From: PNON01 sp964387025
Lineage (GTDB): Bacteria > Chloroflexota > Anaerolineae > Anaerolineales > Anaerolineaceae
Length of the DNA: 64,000 nucleotides
Assembly (NCBI GenBank): GCA_964387025.1
Contig: CAYLUZ010000006.1
Span: forward strand, 62,001-126,000
Direction: 5' to 3'
Numbering within the stretch: position 1 is the first letter of the stretch; each line of letters opens with the position of its first letter. A program made the translations under genes and the position numbers. Of this stretch, positions 52,388 through 60,770 are shown in pieces. Under the pieces are notes generated by a model that ran no database searches, was not told the origin of the DNA, and worked only from the letters and a program-made list of their open reading frames with translations.

Positions 52388-53374
52388 ATGGAATTTTCAC
52401 TGATAATCCTCATTGTCCTGGCATTGGCATTTGATCTGCTAAATGGGATCCACGATTCCAGCAATATTGTCGCCACGATGATCTCCTCCCGGGCATTATC
52501 GCCCAAAATGGCTTTGGCAATAACCGCGGTTGCTCATTTTTTTGGGCCGTTTATTTTCGGCGTCGCTGTAGCTAAAACGATAGGAGATGAAATTGTAAAA
52601 TCGGGGAGTATTAGCATTGGAATGATTATTGCCGCACTGACAGGCGCAATTATCTGGAATCTGCTAACCTGGTGGTTGGGTATGCCAAGCAGTTCCTCTC
52701 ATGCTTTGATCGGTGGAATTTGTGGTGCTGTAGTATGCGGGGCAGGCTGGCAGGCACTTAAATTACAGGGCTTTGAGAAAGTCCTTATTGCATTGTTTGC
52801 TTCCCCGATCGTTGGATTTATCGTTGGTTGGTTGGTGATAAAAATAGTTTATCTATTAAGTTGGAATGCGACACCGAAAATAAATTGGGTTTTTAAGAAA
52901 TCTCAGATTTTGACATCGATAGCTTTAGCGCTCAGTCATGGTACGAATGACGCACAAAAATCAATGGGAATAATCACCCTCGGTTTGGTCACTGGTGGTT
53001 ACCTGACCAGCTTTGTTGTCCCGGTTTGGGTGATCTTGCTCTGTGCAACTATGATTGCCACAGGAACAGCTGTTGGTGGCTGGCGATTAATTCGAACCTT
53101 AGGGGCAAAGTTCTACAAAATTCGACCGGTGGATGGCTTTTCTTCTCAAGTGGCATCTGCTTCGGTAATTTTAGGTGCTTCTTTGGTAGGTGGACCTGTT
53201 TCGACAACACAGGTTGTCAGCACAACAATTATGGGTGTAGGTGCAGCAGATCGAATAAATAAGGTTCGTTGGGGTGTGGCAGGAGAAATTGCAACAGCCT
53301 GGTTTTTAACTATTCCTGCGACAGCATTATTGTCAGCGGGGTTGTACTTACTTATTCGATACCTAGTCCTGTAA
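52388..53374 (+). CDS. PiT-family inorganic phosphate permease 1
   Basis: A 328-residue membrane protein with about ten helices. The two inverted PiT signatures are FDLLNGIHDSSNIVATMISSR near the N-terminus and LSHGTNDAQKSMGIITLGL in the C-terminal half. SSSHALIGGICGAV and GGPVSTTQVVSTTIMGVGAA complete the set. These permeases move phosphate with H+ or Na+, often as a metal-phosphate, and can run in either direction depending on gradients. It is 8 nt after DUF47. In an island rich in phosphatase-like proteins, removing surplus phosphate is as plausible as uptake. Confidence 0.95.
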   Translation: MEFSLIILIVLALAFDLLNGIHDSSNIVATMISSRALSPKMALAITAVAHFFGPFIFGVAVAKTIGDEIVKSGSISIGMIIAALTGAIIWNLLTWWLGMPSSSSHALIGGICGAVVCGAGWQALKLQGFEKVLIALFASPIVGFIVGWLVIKIVYLLSWNATPKINWVFKKSQILTSIALALSHGTNDAQKSMGIITLGLVTGGYLTSFVVPVWVILLCATMIATGTAVGGWRLIRTLGAKFYKIRPVDGFSSQVASASVILGASLVGGPVSTTQVVSTTIMGVGAADRINKVRWGVAGEIATAWFLTIPATALLSAGLYLLIRYLVL

Positions 53375-53472
53375 GGCATCTACTTTACTGAACTAATAAA
53401 ACAAAAAATAATTTGCATATTCATACGTAATTTCACGAAGTATTCTGTTGCCAGATTTTTGAAAGAAGAAAT

Positions 53473-54459
53473 ATGACTGTCACATTAATATTAATAATTG
53501 TTCTATCACTTGGCTTCGATCTTTTAAATGGAATCCATGATTCAAGTAATATCGTCGCCACTATGATCTCATCCAGAGCAATGCCGCCTAAAGTAGCCCT
53601 TGCAATGACTGCGATCTCTGAATTCTCAGGCCCGTTTATTTTTGGAGTGGCTGTCGCAAAAACGATTGGTGATGAGATCGTGGTACCGGGCACGATCAAT
53701 ATAGAGGTTCTTATTGCTGCCTTAGTGAGTGCCATTGGTTGGAACCTCCTGACCTGGTGGTTGGGATTTCCCAGTAGTTCTTCTCACGCACTGATCGGTG
53801 GTCTTGCTGGAGCTGTGATAGCAGGTGCAGGTTTTCACGCAATTAAACTTGCCGGTTTTGAAAAAATTATTATTGTCTTATTCACATCTCCATTAATTGG
53901 TTTTACAGTAGGATACATCATTACCCAAATTGTTTTCCGTCTATCCTGGAAAGCCAGTCCGAAGATCAATACTCTATTCAAAAGGTTCCAAATTGTTTCT
54001 TCAATTTCTCTTGCATTGAGTCATGGTGCCAATGATGCTCAGAAATCCATGGGGATAATCACCCTGGCATTAGTCACCACAGGTGTAATCGATTCTTTTA
54101 AAGTGCCACTCTGGGTAAAAGTTGCCTGTTCAGGAATGATCGCCCTGGGTACTTCACTGGGAGGTTGGAAACTGATCCGAACCCTCGGATCCAAATTTTA
54201 TAAGATCAAGCCAGTCGATGCTTTTTGTTCTCAACTAGCTTCTGCTTCTGTAATACTCGGCGCATCATTAATTGGCGGCCCTGTATCCACTACCCAGGTC
54301 GTCAGCACTGCCATTATGGGTGTTGGTGCTGCCGAAAGAGTAAACAAAGTACGTTGGGGAGTTGCGGGAGAGATCGCTACTGCCTGGTTTTTGACCATAC
54401 CAGCTACGGGTTTGGTGGCGGCTGGCGTTTATTGGGTGATCAACCGATTATTCATGTAA
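53473..54459 (+). CDS. PiT-family inorganic phosphate permease 2 (tandem paralogue)
   Basis: A 328-residue paralogue of the preceding permease with identical length and the same signatures: FDLLNGIHDSSNIVATMISSR, SSSHALIGGLAGAV, LSHGANDAQKSMGIITLAL and GGPVSTTQVVSTAIMGVGAA. The amino-acid sequences are clearly similar but far from identical, so the duplication is not recent. It lies 98 nt after the first copy; no clear promoter or terminator was found between them. Pairing may give a heteromeric carrier or different affinities. Confidence 0.95.
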   Translation: MTVTLILIIVLSLGFDLLNGIHDSSNIVATMISSRAMPPKVALAMTAISEFSGPFIFGVAVAKTIGDEIVVPGTINIEVLIAALVSAIGWNLLTWWLGFPSSSSHALIGGLAGAVIAGAGFHAIKLAGFEKIIIVLFTSPLIGFTVGYIITQIVFRLSWKASPKINTLFKRFQIVSSISLALSHGANDAQKSMGIITLALVTTGVIDSFKVPLWVKVACSGMIALGTSLGGWKLIRTLGSKFYKIKPVDAFCSQLASASVILGASLIGGPVSTTQVVSTAIMGVGAAERVNKVRWGVAGEIATAWFLTIPATGLVAAGVYWVINRLFM

Positions 54460-54492
54460 TCAACAAACTATCATCAGGAATAAAGGATAAAT

Positions 54493-55395
54493 ATGGAAAG
54501 CAATCATAACTTCGATGTTGTTTTCGCTGGTAATTACACAAAAGATACCATCATAACGCCGCAGGGAACCCGGTATGTGGATGGCGGTGGTATGAATTAT
54601 GCCGCCAATGCTTCAGCCCGCCTGGGTGCCAAAACTGGTGTCATTACACACCTCGCACAGGAAGACGACTATGTGATCAGGAAAATATCTGAATCAGGTA
54701 TTACTTGTTTCCCGGTATATACACCAAATTCCACCCGGGTCACACTTGAATATTTAACCGATGATCCGGATATCCGCAATTTATATGTAACCAGCGTTGC
54801 AGATCCAATAGAAGGAAAAGAACTGGATGTTCTGAAAACAAAATGGGTTGCCATAGGTCCGTCGTTGCGTGGGGAAGTAGGTTTTGAGTTCATCAAACGT
54901 GCAAAATCACTTGGAATTAAAATAGCCCTTGATGTTCAAGGTTATGTGAGGGTATTGCGTGGTCAGGATCTTTGTTATGAACCCTGGGATGAAATGAATG
55001 CCATCATGCCTTATGTGGATGTCCTAAAAACAGATGCAGTCGAGGCAGAATTTTTGACCGGGAAATCGAATATTCGGGAAGCAGCTTTATTTTTTGCCGG
55101 TCTCGGAGCAAAAGAAATATTATTGACCCATCGCGACGGCCTGCAGGTTTATGTTAATGGAAAATTTTATGATCGCAAGTTTCACCCTGAAACCCTGATC
55201 GGCCGTTCAGGCCGGGGTGACACCTGTGTAGGCTCATATGTTGCCTCCAGGATCACTAAAGAGCCAGCAGAAGCAGCTACCTGGTCCGCCGCAGTAACCA
55301 GCCTAAAAATGGAAAAACCCTGTCCATACGACCGTTCCTTGTCTGAATTGACCAGCTTCATCGCAAAATGGTACAACCATGGATCAGCCGATTGA
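54493..55395 (+). CDS. PfkB-family carbohydrate/nucleoside kinase
   Basis: A 300-residue ribokinase-fold protein. The N-terminal glycines VDGGGMNYAANASARLGAKTG match the substrate-binding part of PfkB family 1. The C-terminal GRSGRGDTCVGSYVASR contains the catalytic Asp of the anion hole (GxGD). It has no sub-family signature I can read with certainty; ribokinase-, adenosine-kinase- and inositol-kinase-like members all look similar. It follows PiT 2 by 33 nt and overlaps the metallo-hydrolase gene by 17 nt, so it appears to belong to the phosphate island. Confidence 0.9.
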   Translation: MESNHNFDVVFAGNYTKDTIITPQGTRYVDGGGMNYAANASARLGAKTGVITHLAQEDDYVIRKISESGITCFPVYTPNSTRVTLEYLTDDPDIRNLYVTSVADPIEGKELDVLKTKWVAIGPSLRGEVGFEFIKRAKSLGIKIALDVQGYVRVLRGQDLCYEPWDEMNAIMPYVDVLKTDAVEAEFLTGKSNIREAALFFAGLGAKEILLTHRDGLQVYVNGKFYDRKFHPETLIGRSGRGDTCVGSYVASRITKEPAEAATWSAAVTSLKMEKPCPYDRSLSELTSFIAKWYNHGSAD

Positions 55396-56239
55396 GGACC
55401 GGAGAACCAGGGCAGCACAGGAATACCCGGCGTTATACAAAAGAGTGATCGAGCAGTGGAAGCTGGAAGGAGAAGATGCCTTCTGGTTGATATATTCTGC
55501 CAACTATTTATTCCGTTGTGATGGTGTCCGTTGGGCAGTTGACCCGGTGACCCTTTCATCTAGGATCCCGGCTGATTTTCCTCACCACCCAGAGGTTGAT
55601 TTTGAAAAATCAGATTTTATTGTTCTCACCCATCGGCATTCTGATCATCTCGATAAAAAACTATTAAAAACAATTTCAGATATCAATATTCCCTGGGTGA
55701 TTCCTGATTTTCTATTGGATGAAATTCAGAATATCGTCCATCTCCCTGACCATCGCATCATTGTACCTATTCCTGGAAAACAATTGGAAATTTCAGGGAT
55801 CAAAATCGTTGCTTTGGAAGGTTCCCATTGGGAGAAAACTGGTGATATGCATGTTGCTGGAACCTCGCTGCATGGAGTCCCGGCATACTCATACCTTTTT
55901 GAGGCACATAATAAGAAATGGTTTTTCCCTGGTGATACTCGCACCTTTGATCCCAAACTAATACCACTAATGGGACATCTGGACGGTCTGATAGCCCATG
56001 TTTGGTTGGGAAGAAAAGGTGCATTGAAGGATCCGCCCCCACTTCTGGACCAATTCTGCAATTATTTCAAGAAGTTCAATAGTTCAAAGATAGTATTAAC
56101 TCACCTCGATGAGTGGGGAAGAGCTGAATCTGACCTTTGGACGAACCACCACGCAGAAATGATCACTCAAAAAATAGAATTATCTTCTACGGTTAAGGTG
56201 ATTTCAGCCGTGACCGGCGATCATGTTTCAATGCAGTGA
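55379..56239 (+). CDS. Metallo-beta-lactamase-fold hydrolase (UlaG/RomA-like)
   Basis: A 286-residue hydrolase. The metal-binding motif HxHxDH is present in IVLTHRHSDHLDKK, with further ligands expected in GSHWEK, FPGDTRTF and VLTHLDEWG. The N-terminal part (LIYSANYLFRCDGVRWAVDP) provides the first beta strands. The broader family includes lactonases acting on sugar-phosphate lactones (UlaG) and phosphodiesterases, which would fit the island, but the specific reaction is not shown by sequence. The start overlaps the PfkB gene by 17 nt. It is the last gene before a 112-nt gap and the MetV-MetF gene. Confidence 0.88.
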   Translation: MDQPIEDRRTRAAQEYPALYKRVIEQWKLEGEDAFWLIYSANYLFRCDGVRWAVDPVTLSSRIPADFPHHPEVDFEKSDFIVLTHRHSDHLDKKLLKTISDINIPWVIPDFLLDEIQNIVHLPDHRIIVPIPGKQLEISGIKIVALEGSHWEKTGDMHVAGTSLHGVPAYSYLFEAHNKKWFFPGDTRTFDPKLIPLMGHLDGLIAHVWLGRKGALKDPPPLLDQFCNYFKKFNSSKIVLTHLDEWGRAESDLWTNHHAEMITQKIELSSTVKVISAVTGDHVSMQ

Positions 56240-56351
56240 GTTCATTCGAATTTATTAGGTATCCGATTTCAGTCGATTTCAATGTATAATTTCAGGCACA
56301 GTCACATTTCTGTACACTTTATCGGTAAATAATGGTATCCAGGAGGCACAC

Positions 56352-57785
56352 ATGCCAGGTTTGACACCTGGCCGGCGCTGGCAGCCGGCTTATTATCCAT
56401 TCCATAACGATACTTTCTTCAATCATGTCATGCAATTTATTGAACGAGGGGTCAAAGTACCACTGTTCGGCTGCCGGATGTGTGGTAATTGCCTGCTGCA
56501 GGAAACTGCATTTATCTGTCCAATGGAATGCCCGAAAGGGCTGAGAAATGGTCCATGCGGCGGATCAACTGCAGAACATTGCTATGTCGATCCTTCACGC
56601 CCCTGTATCTGGTATAAGATCTATGATCGTGCTGAAAAAATGGGTCGTTTGGATCGATTGATGGAAGTCTTTCCACCCCTCGATTGGGATCGCGTCGGAA
56701 AAGATCAATGGGGTGATGTGGTAACCAAGTGGGTAAAATCCGGTGGACTTTCCAATACCTTCCATAATTTAAAACTCCCACGTGCTGAACGAACCAAACG
56801 ATACGAAGAATTTCTGTATGAATTACGCCAACCTGATTGGTGGCAGGGAGATAAATTACCCCATCCAGCCTCTTTGCATGTTCCAGTTTCTGCATTGGAA
56901 CAAAAGCTGTTCGATCATGAGTTTGTCATCACCGCTGAAGTAGCACCCCCATTGGCGGCATCATCCGGAGACCTGGTAAAGAAATTCAATATGCTGCGCG
57001 GTTTTATTGATGCAGTCAACTTCACTGACAATCCTTCTGCCACATCCCGTATGTCTCCCCTGGCAGCCTCAGTCCTCTGTCTCCAAAATGGATTGGAGCC
57101 AGTCATGCAGATCGCTTCACGTGACTATAACCGTATGGGTGTGCAATCCACCATCCTCGGGGCATCTGCGCTGGGTATCCGCAATATTCTCTGCCTGACC
57201 GGAGATCATTCCAGCCTGGGACCACACCCACACAGTCGCATGGATATTTGGGATATTGATTCGATCCAATTGGTGTGGATGCTGCGACGCATGCGTGATG
57301 AAGGCCGTTTCCTCGACCAGCGTAATATTGACCCCAGTCCTCCATTATTTCTTGGCGCTGCAGCATCCCCCTATGCTTCCTTACCAAAAATTCAGGCACA
57401 ACGTGAATTAAAAAAAGTAAATGCAGGTGTGCAATTCTTCCAGACGAATCTAATCTATGATATTGATACCTTTAAGAAATACCTGGAGTGCATGGATATT
57501 GTTGGAGCCCTGGGAAACGTATATATCCTAGCGGGAGTCGCCCCGATTCGCAGTGCGAAAGCAGCAAATATGATGAATCAGGTTCCTGGTATTACCATTC
57601 CTGCTCCCTTAATAAAAAGGCTGGAAGAATCCAAATCCCCGAAAGAAGAAGGGGTCCAGATTGCTCTCGAAATAATCGACCAACTCAAGGATTTGCCCGG
57701 TATTAGTGGTATCCACTTTATGGCTGTCGGTTGGGAATCAATAGTTCCCCGGATAATTGAAGAAAGTGGATTGAAAAGAAAATAA
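56352..57785 (+). CDS. MetV-MetF fusion: methylenetetrahydrofolate reductase with zinc/Fe-S-type N-terminal domain
   Basis: A 477-residue folate enzyme. Residues 1-110 form a Cys-rich MetV-like domain (MTHFR C-terminal domain family) with C41, C44, C47, C56, C60 and C69 (GCRMCGNCLLQ, CPMECPKGLRNGPCGG). Residues about 180-470 form the MTHFR TIM barrel: FVITAEVAPPLAASSGD, VNFTDNPSATSRMSPLA, IRNILCLTGDH and GVQFFQTNLIYDID. In acetogens and many anaerobes MetV and MetF are separate subunits; here they are in one chain with MetV first. It converts methylene-THF to methyl-THF. A strong ribosome binding site (AGGAGG) precedes the ATG. A TATAAT at 56285-56290 may be its -10 box. Confidence 0.92.
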   Translation: MPGLTPGRRWQPAYYPFHNDTFFNHVMQFIERGVKVPLFGCRMCGNCLLQETAFICPMECPKGLRNGPCGGSTAEHCYVDPSRPCIWYKIYDRAEKMGRLDRLMEVFPPLDWDRVGKDQWGDVVTKWVKSGGLSNTFHNLKLPRAERTKRYEEFLYELRQPDWWQGDKLPHPASLHVPVSALEQKLFDHEFVITAEVAPPLAASSGDLVKKFNMLRGFIDAVNFTDNPSATSRMSPLAASVLCLQNGLEPVMQIASRDYNRMGVQSTILGASALGIRNILCLTGDHSSLGPHPHSRMDIWDIDSIQLVWMLRRMRDEGRFLDQRNIDPSPPLFLGAAASPYASLPKIQAQRELKKVNAGVQFFQTNLIYDIDTFKKYLECMDIVGALGNVYILAGVAPIRSAKAANMMNQVPGITIPAPLIKRLEESKSPKEEGVQIALEIIDQLKDLPGISGIHFMAVGWESIVPRIIEESGLKRK

Positions 57786-57788
57786 AGT

Positions 57789-58865
57789 ATGTTTGTTGGT
57801 GGTGAGTTCTATTATGAAGAACGCTGGCTGACAGATAAGCTGACTCTAAATACCAATGGGATGTACTTTCTCAATGGGGGAATGGCTTGTTTACACGTGA
57901 TCAGCGATTTCCTTCTTGACTACAAAATCAGCAGCGTTTTACTTCCCTCATATTTATGTCCCTCAATTGTAAATACCTTTGAACTCCAGGGACTGGCATA
58001 TGATTTTTATCAGGTTAAAAAGGATTTCTCCGTAGATTTGGAAGACCTTAAGAATAAACTGACTACCAATCAGGCGGTTTACCTGATCAATTATTTTGGC
58101 TTTCCTCATTCTGCCCTAACTCGTGACTTTATCAGTGATTTACAACAAAAAGGCAAAATAGTGGTGGAGGACAATGCTCAGGCAGGGTTCCTCTCCCCCA
58201 CAACAGGTGATTTTGTATTCAACAGTATGCGGAAACTGGTTCCATATGACGGTGGTTACCTGATCACTAAACACAATATGCACCCATATATCCAACAATA
58301 TAAAAACCGCCCTAATAACCGCCTCCCTTTGATCAGGGAATATCGGAGAAAGCTGCATCCGTATCTCGAAAACGGTAAAGGTAGTTACGACCATCTGGTT
58401 AGGTTGTTCACTCTCTCTGAACAGCTATACGCAACTGACCTGGTTATTATTGGTGATGAGGTCGAGAAAGATCATATCGAGCATTTGGATTGGGCGGGAA
58501 TTATGCAAGCCCGTCGTCAAAACTACCAGTATATGTCTCAATTGGTTAAGGATATTCCGGAAATAACACCCATCTTTCCGACTCTGCTGGATGGAATGAT
58601 GCCGCTGGGATTTCCTGTATATTTCACTGGGGTTTCCAGGGATGGTGTAAATAATGAGCTGGGTAATTCAGAGATCGGCTTGAGTATCCATTGGGATGAT
58701 CTGATTACTGATAAGCGTACGAATAGCAACACCACTGCAGTTGAAATGGCAAGTAGTATGCTGACCCTTTCCATTGACCAAAGGGTATCAAAAATTCAAA
58801 TTGATTACCTCATTAGGACAATGAGGGACGGTATAGATTCAGTAAAAGAGAAGCCTTCGTTTTAG
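57789..58865 (+). CDS. DegT/DnrJ/EryC1-fold aminotransferase-like protein
   Basis: A 358-residue PLP-fold protein. The pattern LLPSYLCPSIVNTF, VYLINYFGFP, VVEDNAQAGFLSP (Asp for the pyridine nitrogen, typical VEDxAQA) and FNSMRKLVPYDGGYL fits the DegT family; the Lys in MRKLVP is the likely Schiff-base residue. It is 3 nt after the MetV-MetF gene. No nucleotide-sugar genes are nearby, so the usual surface-sugar role cannot be supported. It converges on the nitronate monooxygenase-like gene with only 10 nt between stops. Confidence 0.8.
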   Translation: MFVGGEFYYEERWLTDKLTLNTNGMYFLNGGMACLHVISDFLLDYKISSVLLPSYLCPSIVNTFELQGLAYDFYQVKKDFSVDLEDLKNKLTTNQAVYLINYFGFPHSALTRDFISDLQQKGKIVVEDNAQAGFLSPTTGDFVFNSMRKLVPYDGGYLITKHNMHPYIQQYKNRPNNRLPLIREYRRKLHPYLENGKGSYDHLVRLFTLSEQLYATDLVIIGDEVEKDHIEHLDWAGIMQARRQNYQYMSQLVKDIPEITPIFPTLLDGMMPLGFPVYFTGVSRDGVNNELGNSEIGLSIHWDDLITDKRTNSNTTAVEMASSMLTLSIDQRVSKIQIDYLIRTMRDGIDSVKEKPSF

Positions 58866-58875
58866 GATTTTCCAA

Positions 58876-60420
58876 TTAATCCCCTAAAATATCTGCCAAT
58901 ACATCCCGGACCCAATATGTGGTTTGCCCCTGCCTGGAGAGTCTCCGAATTCCATCCAGGTGATTCCCCAGGGTAATAATGGCTGGTTCTTCCAGTAGTT
59001 CTCCATTTGTTTTAACTACTTGTCCCAATCCAACAGTGGCCAGAAGTCCATTGCACAGGCATCGTTTCTCATCGGCGTTATGAGCTAATCCGCGTTTCTT
59101 GATAAATTCTTCGATTGGAGCAGCGGAACAGCGTTGAAAAAGCCTTCGTGTACCATCTTCCGCTGATTTATTAATTCCCCGTTGTTGCAATAATCCAATA
59201 TCACACACCCTGGTCCTACGTGAATAAACTTCGGTATCAGAAAGTGTGCCTTCAAGTTGAACTACTTTAAACGGAAATCCCGTTGGAGAAAATTGTGTTG
59301 TGAGAACCAATGCTGAGTCTTCTGACAAAGTTTTTATTTTATTAAGTATTGCCGTACGATAGACTGGTCTCATTCCTGATTCCTCAGCCAGGGCAAATGT
59401 TGATCCAACTTGCACACCAACTGCTCCAGCCTGAATTGCCTGAGTGAGTTTCTCTCTGTTGCCATAACCGCCTGCCAGCCAAAATGGGATTCCAACCCCT
59501 AGGATTGCCTTAAAATCAGGTTCATCCATTTCACTATATTGGGGTTGACCAAGACTATCAGTCTTTAAAGGTCCCTGCGGACCGGCATTATGGCCACCGG
59601 CTGTATGATGCTCAATAATAAATCCATCTGGAATTTCACTTACACTTTGGGCTAATGCCTTCACCAGGTTTTCTTGAGCGACGATTGCTAGAAAAGCAGG
59701 TCTGTTCAAAGGAGTAGTCGTAAGTTTGTTATCTGCAACCAGATGCGGGTCAAAAAGGCACTGAAACGTTTCACCGGCCTCTCTATAAAGAACTGGAAGC
59801 TCGAATGTAACCATGTTGTGGATTGCAAGCTGTGAACAGATAGCTGCTAATCCATCCGGATTGCCAGCTCCGACAACGATGGCATCAACACCGGCCAGCA
59901 TAGCTCCATACATCGCAAAAATTAATGGCAGTTCAACTTTTTTCATTAAATTAATGAATATATTCCCTTGATGGCCATCTTTTGCCAGCCAGACTTCTGC
60001 AAAAGCCGTAGCTATCACCAGTTCAATTGTTTCAGGATTGATATTAAGTGAGATCGGAACATCCGGCAAAGATACTGCAGGGATAGAATCACCTTCGTTT
60101 CCTGTATGTACAACCTGCATGGGTGAAAACTTGAACTTGCTGCCTGGTGCTTTCCCACCTTCAATGAAATAACGATTTATGATCTTCTGTCCAATGCTGC
60201 ATCCAAATTTAGAGTCAAAAGCCGTCAGGGCTCGTGTTACATGACCCCCTGGATCCCCCAGTTGCAACAGGCGGACGTAGACTACATCCAGTCCGGTGCC
60301 GGAAATCGTTCCAGCAGTCACCCCGGGTTTCCCTTGGGCCACAGCTCTTGCCAGCCGCCAGTTGGATACATATACCCCCATTCCCCCTTGAATGAGTTTA
60401 ATCTTTTTCAAAAATTCCAT
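58876..60420 (-). CDS. Nitronate monooxygenase/PfaD-like FMN TIM-barrel protein with C-terminal extension
   Basis: A 514-residue flavoprotein of the NMO/PfaD superfamily. Landmarks are IQGGMGVYVSNWRLARAVAQ at the N-terminus, LIFAMYGAMLAGVDAIVVGAGNP, IIEHHTAGGHNAGPQGPL (phosphate and catalytic His region) and GIPFWLAGGYGNREKLTQAIQAGAVGVQVGS. After the barrel an extension of over 100 residues continues with conserved-looking Cys (KRCLCNGLLATVGLG). Typical NMO proteins have ~320-370 residues, so this is a long variant. It is a single gene with its own promoter. The substrate is unknown; enoyl reduction and nitronate oxidation are both possible. Confidence 0.87.
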   Translation of the reverse strand: MEFLKKIKLIQGGMGVYVSNWRLARAVAQGKPGVTAGTISGTGLDVVYVRLLQLGDPGGHVTRALTAFDSKFGCSIGQKIINRYFIEGGKAPGSKFKFSPMQVVHTGNEGDSIPAVSLPDVPISLNINPETIELVIATAFAEVWLAKDGHQGNIFINLMKKVELPLIFAMYGAMLAGVDAIVVGAGNPDGLAAICSQLAIHNMVTFELPVLYREAGETFQCLFDPHLVADNKLTTTPLNRPAFLAIVAQENLVKALAQSVSEIPDGFIIEHHTAGGHNAGPQGPLKTDSLGQPQYSEMDEPDFKAILGVGIPFWLAGGYGNREKLTQAIQAGAVGVQVGSTFALAEESGMRPVYRTAILNKIKTLSEDSALVLTTQFSPTGFPFKVVQLEGTLSDTEVYSRRTRVCDIGLLQQRGINKSAEDGTRRLFQRCSAAPIEEFIKKRGLAHNADEKRCLCNGLLATVGLGQVVKTNGELLEEPAIITLGNHLDGIRRLSRQGQTTYWVRDVLADILGD

Positions 60421-60464
60421 ACCAACTACCTCAAAGGAAAATGTTCCGCTTTATTAAGTAGGTA

Positions 60465-60493
60465 AATTTAAATGTTGCTTGTAATAACACCAA
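60465..60493 (-). promoter_or_regulatory. Promoter of the nitronate monooxygenase-like gene
   Basis: On the minus strand TTGGTG (60493-60488) and TAAATT (60470-60465) are 17 nt apart, about 45 nt upstream of the start codon. Confidence 0.5.
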
Positions 60494-60678
60494 TGATTAG
60501 TTCAAGGTATGGAACGAAATATATTTTTCACGTTGGGTGGATTTACTATCCTTGTAAACTATCATTTGTGGTTTTGGTTGGGGCTTGCACAACAATATTC
60601 CTTGGACTCTAATTTCATTATACCTGTAACATTTCATCACAATTTCTTCACGAATACTTATATTCTTCGTTATAAATA
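60494..60678. other. Intergenic stretch between divergent promoters
   Basis: AT-rich sequence between two promoters. A 65-codon frame at 60509-60706 has no ribosome binding site and runs into the cox promoter, so I read the region as non-coding. Confidence 0.6.
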
Positions 60679-60707
60679 TTGGGGCTTAAGCAATAAAAAT
60701 GTATAAT
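60679..60707 (+). promoter_or_regulatory. Promoter of the cox operon
   Basis: TTGGGG (60679-60684) and a perfect TATAAT (60702-60707) are 17 nt apart, 63 nt before the cox2 start. Confidence 0.6.
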
Positions 60708-60770
60708 ATTTCTATTCAGTTATCTGTAGCAGCTCTGTAATGACATTAAATCGATTACACAAGGAGACTG

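Noticed and set aside
60509..60706. 65-codon frame between the nitronate monooxygenase-like gene and cox2
   Set aside because: No ribosome binding site, no recognisable sequence, and its end overlaps the cox promoter.
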